A DNA stretch of 64,000 nucleotides from Epiperipatus broadwayi (GCA_028023455.1 JAQFVV010000056.1:5171717-5235716); one strand, 5' to 3'. Positions 26,481 to 39,691 are shown, counted from the first letter of the stretch. A program made the numbers and translations. The notes: generated by a model not told the origin, from the sequence alone.

Positions 26481-27087
26481 ATATATATACATAAGCTACA
26501 TTGGTATTTTTTACATTTTCTGATGAGAAATTTCTGCATTTATCTTCAAAATGTTACAGATTTATTTTAGTTGGCTCAATTATGTTTAATATATGTATAT
26601 ATTTGGTTCTTACTGAAAGTATGTGGGTTCTATAGAGTTACTTGGGGTTCAAAGTTCAGAGACTTGTGCAATGCTATGCTAGCACTGCTAATTATTGCTG
26701 CAGAACTATTGCTTAAAATTATTTAAAATTGTTCAATTATTCAATTTAATCCATTTTAAATTGTTCTATTTCATTTATTGATTTTATACATGTAATTTTT
26801 ATCTTGAAGTACAGAAGATTAAAACAATTTTTTGGAGGTTCAAACTGGGGGAAATTTTATTGGTCACTTGGCTGATTGAAACAATTTGAAAATGTCAATT
26901 TTTGATGAAAAAACTTTGTGGATTTAAAATTGTCACAGAAAATATGCTTGGGATAGTTAATTATTGTTATTTATTTAAGTATAATTTAAATTTACTTGAA
27001 AAATGCCAGATTTTAGGTGGTTCTTTTGGAGTTTAAACTTGGAAAATAATTTCCTTGTCAACTAATATTACCAAAATTTGCTGCAAG

Positions 27088-27121
27088 ACTGCTACTGCTG
27101 CTGCTGCTGCTGCTGCTACTG

Positions 27122-27175
<54 letters not shown>

Positions 27176-27220
27176 TTATTATTATTATCATTATCATTAT
27201 CATCATCATCATCATCATTA
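27088..27220. repeat. compound (CTG)(CTA)(ATT)(ATC) microsatellite
   Basis: Blocks of CTG, CTA, ATT and ATC units follow each other in register. Unlike the arrays at 14.9 and 18 kb, no LINE-X 3' end borders it. The alanine/threonine and valine/methionine frames over it are artefacts. Confidence 0.95.
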
Positions 27221-27811
27221 GTATCTTTAAATATATATAATAAATAGTCCTAACTTTTTATTAAATATCTGTAAATGAAATGGAAGTACCTACCTTCCAA
27301 TGAAATATGTAACGTCAAAAACAATGAAAGAGAGAACGGTATTTACATACAAATGAAAGTAGATGGATATTGAATCAATCTCAATTTTGTTGTATTTAAA
27401 GAAGTTTATATCTGAATTTCATTAAAATTAATATAATCTTTAAATTTTCAAATTATTACTATTTTTTAATACAATGATAAAATGCTTGAATATGATAATC
27501 TTTATGCATGATGTAAGTGTACATAATAAAATTATTCATGGTATGCATAAAATATGTATGTATAAAAAAATTATCCACAGAAACAAAATTACATAAAATT
27601 TAATTGACTATTAATATATAAAATAATAGATGTAAATAAAGAAGTTGATAATTTGATTTCTTTCCATAAAATATGTTTATTTATTTGAAAGTCAAACAAA
27701 ATGTATTTGTCCATTTAAAAAGAATAATCAAATTTATTTTGCCTTTATTAGGCAAAACATGTTCTTATCATATAAAATAAAGTTGTTATTTTTTGAATAA
27801 AATAAATAAAA

Positions 27812-27908
27812 ATTGGTGGTTGAGAGATCAGCGGCAGCTGCTTTACATGCAGTTTTCTGGGTTAGTGGTTCACTTCCCGGCTGATGCTATGACACATGAG
27901 AAAAAAAA
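27812..27908 (+). repeat. SINE-A copy 4
   Basis: TTGGTGGTTGAGAGATCAGC (A-box region), then a CAGCTGCTTTACATGCAG anticodon-arm-like hairpin, then GTGGTTCACTTCCC (B-box region). After it come GGCTGATGCTATGACACATGAG and an A-run. It is the same architecture as the 3.2-kb copy, in plus orientation. Target-site duplication not clear. Confidence 0.8.
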
Positions 27909-30900
27909 TTATTATTATTACCATCATTACCATTATAACTAAAATTAAATTTAAAGAATTAATAAGAAAAATGAGATAACATGAGAAATAGAAATATCAA
28001 CTGTTAAAACATATTTAGAACACTCTACTTTACAAAGAATAAGTAAGTTGTACAATACTATTGATAATAAATTAGAAAATAGACATTTTATCTATAAAGA
28101 TAAATTTTTAATATAACGAAAACTATACTATAGGAAATAGTAAATGTATTACATGAAGTTCATTTACAATATAGTTTTGGTAAGCACATTTTTTTTTAAA
28201 AATATAAAAATTTCCAATCAAAAGCAAAAAAAATATCAAACATTTTTCATTTTACTATATCAGACTTTTGAACTGTGAACACATTATCATATTTGATATT
28301 TTAGGTGGTATTTTTCTATATTATTTTAAAGTGTATGTATACCTTATATTATGGTGTGTGCTCAACTGCAGCAGTTCTTTCCATAAAACTCTATTATAAT
28401 GTATCAATTTTATGTAAATAAGCATTTATTTTATATAGCATCTGTATACACTTGTATTTACATTCGAATATCAGCCTTTCAAGCTAATTGTGCAAACACT
28501 TTGCGAGTGTTAATAATAAATGAATACATTCTCACCAATACAAGATATAGTATTTATGCAGAAATAAAAAGGAATCCTCTTATTCCTATGTCTCAAATAT
28601 TTATATATGAGCAAATCTGAAGTACTGGCAAAGAAAGTGTGACAATAGAACACTCACTTTCAATTACTCTGTACAATGTCTGAATGTATCAATTTTAAAA
28701 AAGAGTCCAATAGATATCAGCATTAAATGGGCCTATACTGACCTTTGTGTGTGATTGAAGCACTTTTTATTGTTATGAAAAAGTAATGAAAGAAGTAGCT
28801 TAGAAGAGATATTATGATTGGCTGATGCTCTAGATTATTTTATCCTGAGAACTAAATAAGACAAAAATGTGATTTTCTGTAATTGTTAATGATTATGATA
28901 CAATATTTTTGTAAAAAACTTATCACTAGTAGGGATTGTCTTTGAAAACATTTTATTTTTTAAAAAGCACTCTTAGAAAGTATGTTACAAGAACCAAAAG
29001 CAGCCATTATGACCTAAAATATTTTTATATAAAAACTGTAAGTGAAATATTTTAATAACAATTAGAAATTTATTAACTTTTAGAATTTTTTTCTTTGATG
29101 ATAAATAATTCTAAATATATCACTTTTTATTAACATAAAATCCTGGTATTTTCTTTTTCTAACTTTTTGAATAGGTATCATGCAGTCAATAATGATGCAC
29201 TTTTTTGTTACAGTAAGAACTACATGTGATTTTCACAATTTTAAAATATTAGTTTTTAATATTTTACAATTGTAGTTATAAAATGTAAATTATATAATTT
29301 ATATTCATTGTATCAATATTTCAATCTCTGTGCTCAAGTTGCAATCTTTACATGTCCATATATATTCATTGGACCATTATTAGTAAGAGTGGATTTCCAC
29401 TCTTATTATTAAAAGGAGAGAGGTTGCCTTGATAACAGGAGAATTATTGATTACTATCTATATTCGTATGTTTAGGTGGTTACTGGTTTCTAATAGTTAA
29501 ATTATATAATATACATAAAAAAAATTAATTGTAAAAAAAAAAAATAATCAAACATAATTATTTAAAAATTTGACAGGTAGAGTTGACATTGAATGATTTA
29601 ACCTTTTAACCACTAATTATATTATTGGCCGAGTGAGTTAAAAATCAAAACTTTTAATTGGCCAAAACAAAGTCAATTGTCAAAATATATTCACCTTTTA
29701 ATATCATATTCACTTTAGATTCGTTTGTAAAAAGTATATTAATAATTTGTCAGGTTATGAAAGTGAACAAAAGTTCTTTCAAAAATAAATTTCTATTTGT
29801 TTATTGTATAAATATTTGATAGTGGTGAATTAAAAGCTAAACTTAGTAACAAATTAAAAAGAGTTGCTGACGTAATTTTTTTTTTCAGTTTTACGTTACG
29901 AAAAAGTAAATATTTTTTTTGCTAAAATCTTAAATATTTTTTTTAAATAATTTTATTTTTAGCATTATTTTACTTAAAAAAATCATAATTTCTCAAAAAA
30001 TACTTTTATAATGGTCTAAAACATTTATTTATCATTTTCAAATTGAAAATGTTAGCATTTTTCTTTGATTAAGTGGTTTCTTTGTCCTTGCCAGCCAATC
30101 AGAATGTCTTTGACAGCTGAGAGCCACTCACTGACAAGCTTTCTTCTTTGTAAAGCTTTACCGGCAGTTTTATTGATTTTTTACTTGTAAAATAATTCAA
30201 GAGATGGCAGCATCTTACAGAACTTTAAAAACCTAGCTAATGAGTCTATAATGTCTATCTTAGCATTAAAAATGATGGAATTAGAGTGTCATCAATCATC
30301 CACAAAATCTCTCGTAAGAATCTGGCTAAAGATTAAAAGAATATTTCATATTTTTAATAACTTTTATGAACATATATTATTATATACACATACTAAATAT
30401 GATATATACATAAAAGTTATACATTTTAACTTATAGCAGAAATATCTAGTGATATATATATATATATTGTGCCCTTTTCTATAGGTCAGTAATAGTTCAT
30501 AGCGGTCAATTACTAAAAATTTTAAATTTTAGAATGTTCTTTTGATTTATTAATTATAATTTGTCGATTATATCTTTAAAGTACAATTCGAGGCTAAAGC
30601 AAATATGTAGTATATAAAATTATAGCGAATTATTTAAAAATAGTTAAATAAAGCTTAAAATATTGTTGCATATGGTTGTAAAAGCTGGTCATATTAAATA
30701 AAACAGCTATAAATATTAAAAGTATATTTAAAAAAAGTTCGATTTTAATAGTTTAAAACTGATAATTGAATAAATGCTATATTTAAATTTGTAATCATAT
30801 TTAATTGTCAAAATTAATATAGTATATTTTAAAAATAAACTTTATGATGGTGAAAATTATATCTAGTTCTATATTTTTAAAATTATTCTTCCAAATTTTT

Positions 30901-33900
30901 TATAATTATTTTATATAATATAATAAGTGTATCAATTTTATAAATCTAGGCAGAGAAATAGATTAAAAATTGTCTGTCAAAGTTATTAATCATGTGACTT
31001 GTATATTACATACTTTCTCACACACACTTGTTTGAATTAATAATAAAGTTTAAAATATTTTGAAATTGCAGTATAGAATTGGATGGAATTATTGCCTATC
31101 ATAAAAGTAAATAGTATTAAACATTAAGTTAACTATCGTATAACATGTTTTAAATAATGTAATATTTTAAATAGTATCATAAAGACGAATACAGTTATAA
31201 TAAAATTAAATATTTTATTTAAAGAAAAACAAGATAAATTGAATATTAAAAAAATGGAATAGGTTATTAAAATTATTTTAAAAGTTATTTAATTTTAGTG
31301 AAACAATAATTGATTTATAAGGAATTTTAAATAATATTTTTTAAATTTTATTACGTCATAAAAATATTTATTTTTTGAAACTTGATTCTGCTATAAACTG
31401 AAAATATGTAAATTTGTTCTCAAGTTAAAGTAAGAATCAACCAATAAAATGAGGTATTCTTACAGACTATAAATATGAATTGCACAGGGGTATAGAGGGA
31501 GATTAATAATGTATTGAAACCAGAGAAAGGTAAATTATAGCTATCGAAGAGATAGTACTTTAAAATTTTTATTTTAGTCAATTTTTTTTAATACTTTCTT
31601 ATAGTTTTATTTGCAAAAAACTAATTGATAATTTTAAGGTGTTTTGCAAAAGAAAGTTTAAAAAATAATATATTTGGGAACTTCGTGAAAATGATTTTCT
31701 AATTTTTAAAAGTTATTTGCCAGGATTATTTTATCTGAAGTTTAACCTAAACTATGCAATAGAGATGGATATACTACGAAATAAAATATGTTTAAATTAT
31801 AATACAGCTTTATTTATGCTTAACCGGAGGACTGTTCTAACTCATAAAAGAACAATATGGACATTATGCTGGAAGCTTAAACAGAATACTATTTGCCGTC
31901 CCTAAAAATTTTGTGACGCATTATTTATAAGCTTATTCAGGAGTTTTTTTTAAAAAAAAAAAGATTAAGATATTTATATCATATGAGTTATCATAAAATA
32001 TAATGAAAGAAATAGAATGTTTAGTCCTTTTTGAAGGAAAACATTTTTTTTTAAATATATATTTTACAAGAAGTAAAAAGAACTTATTAAGAAGTAAAAC
32101 CTATATTAAAAAAAAAATGAACATATAGTAGATAAATAAAGGATGGATCCATGAAAATACAAATATTGTGTAAAAGTTTACCGGATAACTTAAGTTAAAT
32201 TGAACAGAGTGATGCATCAGAGAATATTGAATAAATTTCGTGGGAATAATTCTTTAATATTACAGTTTAATAATTTTCATTCTGAACAGTAAAGACCTAG
32301 GATTATTTTCTATAAATTTTACTAAATGGATTAATAATTATTTTTTATTTTTAAACTTTAACGCGCTTGGAGGAGAACATTTTAAAACTCTAGAGAAAAT
32401 AATAAACATTTTTGGATTTTATCATGAACTATGGTCAAGTGAAGACATAATTATAGTTTTAAATTTTTATTTTACTAACTTAGTTAAATGTAAATTTTTC
32501 TATTTATAAGATTAGGAAAACATAAAACATTAATTTGTTAATAACATAAAATTTATAATATAATCTAATAATTTAGATAAGAATATTTTAAAATAAAATG
32601 TATGGATGTGTCTTTTCATTTATGTATGCAATGTTTTTCTATATCCAGTGGATGGAAGAAGCCTACTGAATATGATGACCAGATAAAGGTTATTTTGGTA
32701 ATAACAATGACTATTAATAATTTATAATGTATATTTTTGGTTTTCTTTAGATCATTTATGGATAGTAAGAATGAAGTGTAAAAGTTTTAATTATATGTAA
32801 CGCATTTTCATACATTTTAAAAATACATTATGAGATAGGATTGATTTGAAAATATGCATACGGTGATTTTTTTTTTATATATATTAGTGATATAATCCAA
32901 CATAATAACAAATAATTATGTGATTCTTTTAGAACTTTCATGTTATTGGATATTCAAATATTATCTAAGTAGATTGTATATGATTAAACATATAGAATAA
33001 TGAAGTAAGCAAACTTTTCTTATGGAACAGTGAAATTGTTTTAAACTATCAATGAATTTTATTTATTGTTTTGTAAATGCAGATAGTTATTTATCGATGT
33101 AAGATGTAGAAAAATCTTGAGAAATAATGTTGAGATAGTGGCTTGGAAGTACTATAGTTAGCAGGAAACCAAGATGATGTATTTTTTTTAAAAAAATAGG
33201 ATATGATAAGGAATAGAAATAATATTTAGTCTTTATGTGGTTATCAGCATAGTTAACAAAGCCCTATGACTGATACACATTTTATTTGGACAGTGTTTTT
33301 TATATTTCTTTAAATATTTGATGTTTTAATAAAGCTGAAGAAATAACTTTAACATCGTTCATGTATTAGAGGTTATTAGACAGGTAAAGATCATACCTCT
33401 TTGTACTGTGCCATGATTTTTTGAGATATATTAAGAGTGATATTCTAGCTTTCTTCCTTAAATCCTATACATCTGTTTCGCTATCTTTATTTCATGTAAC
33501 TGCATCGTTCAGTAAGATATTTTGAAAAAAAAAGATAAATAATTTAGAACTTAGGTTATGCTATCGTTTTGTATAAGACTGGTTTATTTGCTTAGATGGG
33601 ACAGAATTTTATAACTTGAAATTGAAGGTCCAAAGTATCCTAAGGAAAGAAAAGAATCATAGAATATATTTTAAATTTATTTTCGGAAATGAAATATAAA
33701 TTTTTAAAATAGAGTATCTAAACAAGATATTTTCTTTAGAATGTTGATTATTTTTAAATGCTTTATTATTATTTTTAAGAGGAAAATAAGTATTGCATAT
33801 TTTTAAAATACAATAGTACAATGTAAATTATATAAACAATATGCATAGTATATTTTTTTTTGTTTATTGAATAACAGGAATATATTGATTATTACACTTA

Positions 33901-35280
33901 CATCATACTAAAGTAAGGCTAAATAAGAATATATTATGATTAGTAAACATCGTGTGATAAAGCACTAAAATCTAGTACTGAATTTTGGATGAATATTTTA
34001 TGTAACATCTTTGACTTTGCAAGATGAAAATTTTTTTAATATTTTGAGAAATCCATACTCATTATAAAGTTAATTTTGTTTTTCTGTAGAATGTTTTTCC
34101 TATGAATTTTTTTTTTTAAAATAAGATAGTTTAATAATATTAAGGATGAAATATTTTGCTAATAAGTAAATATATTTATAATAAGTTAACCATAATGAGA
34201 AACCAAATGGTAACATTTTTTTTTGTCTTAAGTATAAATAAAGATATAACTAAACTATAAACTATTTTTATATAACTTAGTAGATAAAAATGTAAGATTA
34301 AAATAAGGATATCCATTGTAAATAGTGTACATAAATTGTTTACTTTATTTGTTGTTGTTAATAAACTTTGTTAAAATTTGTTTTTCAAAATTTTTGTGTC
34401 TTGATTGTTTATTTCTCCACTTCACTGCATGAAATCACGATATATTCATAACAATTGAAACAAAAATATAATTTTGCACAAAAAGATAAATAGAGAGTTA
34501 TATTTAAGAATTTAAATATTTTATTGGTATTCTTTTAATTAAATAATTATAATTTTACATTGTTTTATTGGTCATAAATCAGTTATCACAATAGTATACT
34601 GAATTATATGCTATCAGTTGCCACACATCCTTTGTTTATCAGATTATCATATGCTACCACGTATTTATTATATTATTACATGAAGATAAAAGATTATATA
34701 AAATTATTGTATTATTTTATTATGGTAATAAAATATAATGAAAAGAAAAGATATCCAATAGTAGTTAAACAATGAAGAATATTATTATTATTATTTATTA
34801 TTATTAGTTTCGGGGTAGTAGATTATGACATAAAATCCCTTCTCATATTTTACTACCGTATTTTTAAATTAACTTAGAATAAACTTTATGAACCTGAGAT
34901 TATTTTATTGAGCTAGATTATTACAAATAGAAGATTAAGACTTAATTATTAGTTTAGTCTTAGTGAGTAGAAGTTATTAAAGTCGTAAGAATACTATGAG
35001 TTTGTTATTTAAAATAGTAATAAGGGGGGATAGTGTTCTTATGCCATTGAGGTAGTATCCTGTGGGATATTGGCTCAATGTAATCTATCTTGTCACCTGT
35101 ATTTTCACTTCAAGTCTCATGAAAATATTAAATATTTATTTAATTTATTGTATATAAACTGAACCTTATTCGTATTTTAAATTTGAACTAGTGAAATATT
35201 TTAATTTTAATGCTGAATATTTTATTTATTAATTATTAACTGAGCTAGAACCCATTTTATTTTATACCATATATTATTCT
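27909..35280. other. long AT-rich stretch without recognised genes
   Basis: Short random frames only (28399-28620, 30251-30436, 31717-31905), none with a family motif. A small hairpin (AAGAGTGG-ATTT-CCACTCTT) lies at about 29383-29405. A CCAAT-type GCCAATCAGA lies near 30093. T-run/A-run switches occur near 31944 and 33182. A short inverted pair around CATAAGAACACTATC lies near 34985 and 35030. No coding or repeat family identified. Confidence 0.45.
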
Positions 35281-35566
35281 GAAGTGAGGATGCACGAGAG
35301 CAAGGTTAGATTTTGGCCCCCAACGTGGTTGGCATGACGTGTAGTGGAGCTACACATAGGTTAGGTTAGATTATGGTGCACCAACTTTAGGGGCTAGAGA
35401 TGTGTTAGTAAGGGCATCAGATTCAACCAACATAAGGTTAGATTTTGCTCATCCAATGTGACTGCATGATGTGTAGTTGGGAATACAATCGATAGGTCAG
35501 ATTGTGGTACCCAAACATTTAGGCTACGAGATATATTAGGAAAGTAATTAAGAATATACAATACAA
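35281..35566. repeat. tandem repeat, 132-bp period, with primer-binding-site-like sequence
   Basis: Units begin AAGGTTAGATTTTG at 35302 and 35434, with weaker half-unit starts (AGGTTAGATT, AGGTCAGATT) about 61 bp into each. The first unit contains TGGCCCCCAACGTGGTTGG at 35314-35332, which looks like an LTR-retroelement primer binding site (these begin TGG and pair with a tRNA 3' end). The block is preceded by GAAGTGAGGATGCA (35281-35294), which recurs at 38780. It lies about 0.6 kb upstream of the repeat-protein frame. Confidence 0.7.
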
Positions 35567-36193
35567 TAGTTAGTATTAGAATTTGTTCGTGTAACTTTGA
35601 AGATTATTGATAGGTATATCTTACAGAAGATAAATAATTTAATATTTTATTATAGCAATAATTATTTAGGATTTGATTATTATAGTGAACTAAGTGCTAA
35701 AAATATTTCAATTTTATGTGGTAGATAATCTGACTGTTTAAAAATAGTAAAGTATAAATTAAAACAATTAGCAAATAAATATCTGAGACATGCATATGTG
35801 GCTTACGTTTATTTTATTACATATTATGACCATGTCAATTATTGAAATATTAACGATATATTTTGAAAATATTTTATTATGTGCAAAATATCTGTGAATC
35901 ATGCATGTGGGAAAATAATGTTGTGACACATAATTTCAATCATTATGGTTACTGTAATTAATTAGAGTTAGTTTGTATAAGGATATAAAAAAAGTATTAT
36001 CTATAGTTTTTTGTGGGTGATGGTTAGATGGAGATAGAAGAAACTGGTAAGGAACTATTTTGAAAAATCATTCTATGAAGTTATGTGATGAAAAGCACTT
36101 TATTTAGAGTTATTTTTGTGGAAATGTTGATATAATAAAAACCAGATATTATTTGAATTGAGATTTTTAATTCTACAAGGCAAACTATTTTAA

Positions 36194-38425
36194 ATGAATA
36201 GTGAGAATAAGTGTTTAAAGGCAAGAATGTCTAATTATGTCAGTAAAGATAATATTAGTAAGGAGAGAGAACCAATAGTTGATGAAGACCTGATAAAAAT
36301 TTTTTATCTGTTGGCAAATAGTGGAATGTTTAAAGAAGAAATTAGATTTTGTAAGGAAAGATTTTGTATACCTACTGAAGTGGTTAATAAAAATGTTGAA
36401 GATGAAAAGCCATCTGTTGGGATAGTTAGTCAAGATGTTCAAGTAGTAGATACTAATTTGAAAAATAAATTAGAGGAGGAAAATAAATCTCAAAATATTG
36501 AATTAAAGATTATAGAAACTGAATCTAAGCCATCAGTTGAAATAATTGATAAGAATATAGCAAATCAGAAAGCATATTTCAAAGTAATTAATAAATCTGT
36601 TAAAGTAACTAGTACAGATTCAAAGATGAGTAAAGAATCTATTAATTTAGTCAGTGAAAATGTGGTAGAGGACAAAGAAATTGTAGAAATAATAAGAAAA
36701 GCAAATCCACAAGTAATTCAAATAGTTAATGAAAATATTAACTTATATAGTAGTTTAGTAGAAGATGATTTAAGAAAGGATGAATCTTTAGTTGAATTAA
36801 GTAGGAAGAAACCCAGGTGTCTGTAGAAAAAATTAGTACAGATGGTGAGTTAATTCATGAAGAGATAGAGATTCAAATAGAATCGGTTGAATTGGTTACT
36901 GAAGGATTAGAAGCAAATATACCATCTGATAAATTGATAGATGATATGAAAAACGATGGGCCATTAATGGATTTAGAAGATGTGAAAGATTTGCAAAATG
37001 TAGAATTAATTGAAAAGAATGTTGAGTTAGTTAACAAAGAACCAAAACAGTCAAACGAATTTATTGAAATAGGTAGGAGGTGTTTTGCATTGGTTGATAA
37101 AAAATAGAAGAGTGTAAAGAACCTATTGAAAAGATTGATAAAAATGTAAATGAGAATGTGGAGGTACAAAAGAAAGATTACAGTTGTGTGGAGATGAAGT
37201 TAGATTTCCAAACTGTGTTAAAAGAAATAAGAGCAATGAAGGTAGAGTTTCAAAAACAAATTGATGAGATGAAGGAAACTATATTAGAGATAAGGAGATG
37301 TCATCAAGAATTAGAAGTACATAAAATGGATATAGTTGGAAAAATTAAAAAATCACGAGAATTATCACAGAGACAGTTAGAGATAGATTCAAAATTTCAA
37401 AGTTCTGTTAAGGAAATAGTAGTGAATGTTTCTAGTAAATCAGGAGAGTACTTGATTTGTCAAAGTCATAGTAGTAAGAATGAAGAGTTTGTGGAAGTAT
37501 TACATGAAAACGATAAATTACATGTTAAAATAGTAGAAGAATCCAAAGAATTTTTTGAATCAAGTGGTGAAGATAAAGGAGTTGATAGATCTTTAGAAAT
37601 AAAAGTAAATTCATTAGATAAAAAATGTCTTGAGTTATTAGATTACTAAAGATCACTGACAATACTAGTAATAAATTTAAGAATAAGACGTGAGATATAG
37701 CTCAGAAGTCTAGTATTAAATATGAAAGTATTTGTCCAAAATTTAATATTTACAAAGAAATCTTATTTACAAAAATTAAAGATACAATGCCTAATATAAA
37801 TTTTATAAGATTAGAAATTGATCAGAATAGAGATATAGGCAAAGCCAAAATAAAACTAAAATGTAGAAGTAAGGAGAAGATTAAAATAGATTTTCTCAAA
37901 AATATACTTAATCACAATAAAAATCTGAGAAAGATTAAAGTGAAATTTAAAGGATTAAATAGTGAAAAGAGTAAGATAAGTTATCTTAGTGAAGCTATTG
38001 ATTACATAAGAGATATAGGGAAAGCGAAAATAAAATTTAAAGGAATAAATGAAAAGGTATTTAATTTAAATATAGGTAGAAAGATTATTGATGTAGAAAA
38101 AGAGATCGGAAAGGCCAAGATAAAACTTAAAATGATAAATAAAGATCTCATTAATATAGATTTTCTTAGGGAGAGTGTAAATACACAAACGGATATTGAA
38201 AAGGCCAAAGTTAAACTTAAAGTTGTAAAAGAAAAGATAAATAATATTGATTTGCTTAGAGATAACATTAATAAGGAGAAGAATACAGGAAAGGCAAAGG
38301 TAAAACTTAAGTGTAGCCAGCAAAAGAGTTTTAAGATAAATTTTCTTAGGGAAAATTTTGATAGAGAAAAGAATACAGGAAAACCTAAGGTGAAACTTAA
38401 AGAAATAACTTTAAGAGAAAATTAA
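36194..38425 (+). pseudogene. unrecognised lysine/glutamate-rich protein with seven C-terminal 30-residue repeats, broken frame
   Basis: Four plus-strand frames (36194-36826, 36817-37107, 37158-37649, 37787-38425) read as one polypeptide of about 740 codons. The first starts at ATG 36194. Lesions are a frame change at about 36806-36816, a one-base slip in an A-run at about 37099-37104, another change near 37650 and an in-frame TGA near 37691. The N-terminal half is charged, with loosely repeated phrases such as VEIIDKN, LVSEN and VELVNKE. Residues encoded at 37200-37400 look coiled-coil (MKETILEIRRCHQELEVHKM). The C-terminus is seven 30-residue repeats around GKAKVKLK. No RT, protease, zinc knuckle or transmembrane segment is seen. 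It may be a retroelement gag-like or cargo protein, or a decayed host gene. The function is unknown. Confidence 0.6.
37787..38425 (+). repeat. seven tandem 90-bp coding repeats
   Basis: Each unit encodes about 30 residues with the pattern [NK]I[ND]FLRE...(6-8)...IGKAK[IV]KLK followed by 6-7 variable residues. The core GKAK is written with GGC/GGG/GGA, AAA/AAG and GCC/GCG/GCA variants from unit to unit. Units differ mostly at third positions in the core, while the flanks drift. Unit 2 has the most divergent core (LRKIKVKFK). The register is exact over all seven units with no indel. Confidence 0.9.
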
Positions 38426-38779
38426 AGAATAGATTTAGAAAAGAAACTTACTAATGATTAAGACAGATAATTCCTATATAAGATGTGTATTTAACAATAT
38501 ATTATAACCTTATTTTTACAGAACAAATAGAAAACTTTAAAATGTCATAACTTAATTATCTTAAAATGATAAGGAAAGTGTAGAAATTTTTTTTTTGGTA
38601 TTTCTAGTTGAGATTCTGAGTGTAATGTCCAAATATTTTATAAGTTTGTATTAAAAGCAGTATATTCTTTTATATTTCAGTAGTATAAGATAGAATTTGG
38701 TTATAGCAAATGATAAAGATATTAAGTATCAATAGATAGAGTAAATATTAAGATAGATGTTTAATTTAAAATTTTACTG

Positions 38780-38881
38780 GAAGTGAGGATGCATAGTTTA
38801 AGGTTAGAATATATATATATAGAATATCAATAATAAATAGTTTAAGGTTAGAATATATATATATAGAATATCAATAATAAA
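38780..38881. repeat. direct repeat of the 35281 sequence plus 44-bp tandem duplication
   Basis: GAAGTGAGGATGCA at 38780-38793 equals 35281-35294, and both are followed 6-7 bases later by AAGGTTAGA. Downstream the unit TAGTTTAAGGTTAGAATA... is present twice, at 38794-38837 and 38838-38881. Together these bracket the repeat-protein region. Confidence 0.8.
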
Positions 38882-38960
38882 AGTCCAGTCAATTTAAAGT
38901 ACAATATAGTTTTACATTTTTATTTACTGTACCAAGTTAAAAATAATAGAGCTAATTTCT

Positions 38961-39160
38961 TTAATATTAAATGCTTTTATTTACTATGTACTAAAAAGAA
39001 AAAAGTAATCGTTTCTTCAACAACAATTGGGTTTTTTAGATTTAACATAAAGTAATGGTGCCTATGCTTTTATTTCAAGTTAAATCTAAAAACCTCAATT
39101 GTGGTAGACAATTTTTTTTTCTTTTTAGTGTACAGTAAGTAAAAGTATTTATTATTAAAA
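38961..39160. mobile_element. foldback element (MITE-like), about 200 bp
   Basis: The left arm 38961-39046 and right arm 39079-39160 are imperfect reverse complements. Outer ends are TTAATATTAAATGCTTTTA and its partner. Inner ends are TTTTTAGATTTAAC and GTTAAATCTAAAAA. The spacer is about 32 bp. There is no coding capacity. A non-autonomous DNA transposon is the simplest reading; the superfamily is not evident. Confidence 0.75.
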
Positions 39161-39609
39161 AAGTTTTTTTTTAATGTAACTATTATCTTTGGTGATCACT
39201 GTTATAATATATCAACAGACAATGATTACTGTTTATTAATTGGTGTAAAATAAGTAACAAGTATTTGCAAATAAAAGTAGAAGTGAACAAGACAAAACTC
39301 TCCATACAGTAGTGCCACCTTCTGCCAAACAGAGTAATCAATGGATGCCAGAAGGCTTGTGCATAAAATCCCTATCTGATGCCTACTCATCCAATATCCC
39401 CAGACTAGTTTTTGGCTTGTGGCCTTCATCAGTGAGGAGCTTTGTATCAGAGAGCACTGCACCTAGATCTTAGGATCTAATGCAATCCTCCAGCAATCAC
39501 CTTTTATCTCTACTTAACTATAAAACTATGAGAATGAATTTGAAAACACAATAATATTTTCAATCTAAGCTCAATAGCTTATATAGTCATATGAGTCTGA
39601 ACTCAGTTC

Positions 39610-39691
39610 AGCACCCATACATTTTGGTGTCTTTGGCTTTTTAACAACCATGGTTGTTAAAGAGCCAAAAACACCAAAATGTATGGGTGCT
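39610..39691. mobile_element. 80-bp hairpin with CATG centre
   Basis: AGCACCCATACATTTTGGTG pairs with CACCAAAATGTATGGGTGCT, and the pairing continues to the centre AACCATGGTT. A third partial arm (GGCACCAAAAGGTATGGGT) follows at about 39702-39720. It is probably a small foldback insertion. Confidence 0.8.

Noticed and set aside
27033-27240. Ala/Thr and Val/Met-rich short frames
   Set aside because: Translations of a compound trinucleotide microsatellite.
36800-36820. Programmed -1 frameshift site between the first two frames of the repeat-protein gene
   Set aside because: The AAACCCA run is not in the reading phase needed for a slippery heptamer, so a mutation, sequencing error or intron is more likely.
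38002-38323. Minus-strand frames opposite the 30-residue repeats
   Set aside because: Antisense shadows; the repeat pattern is conserved at codon level only on the plus strand.
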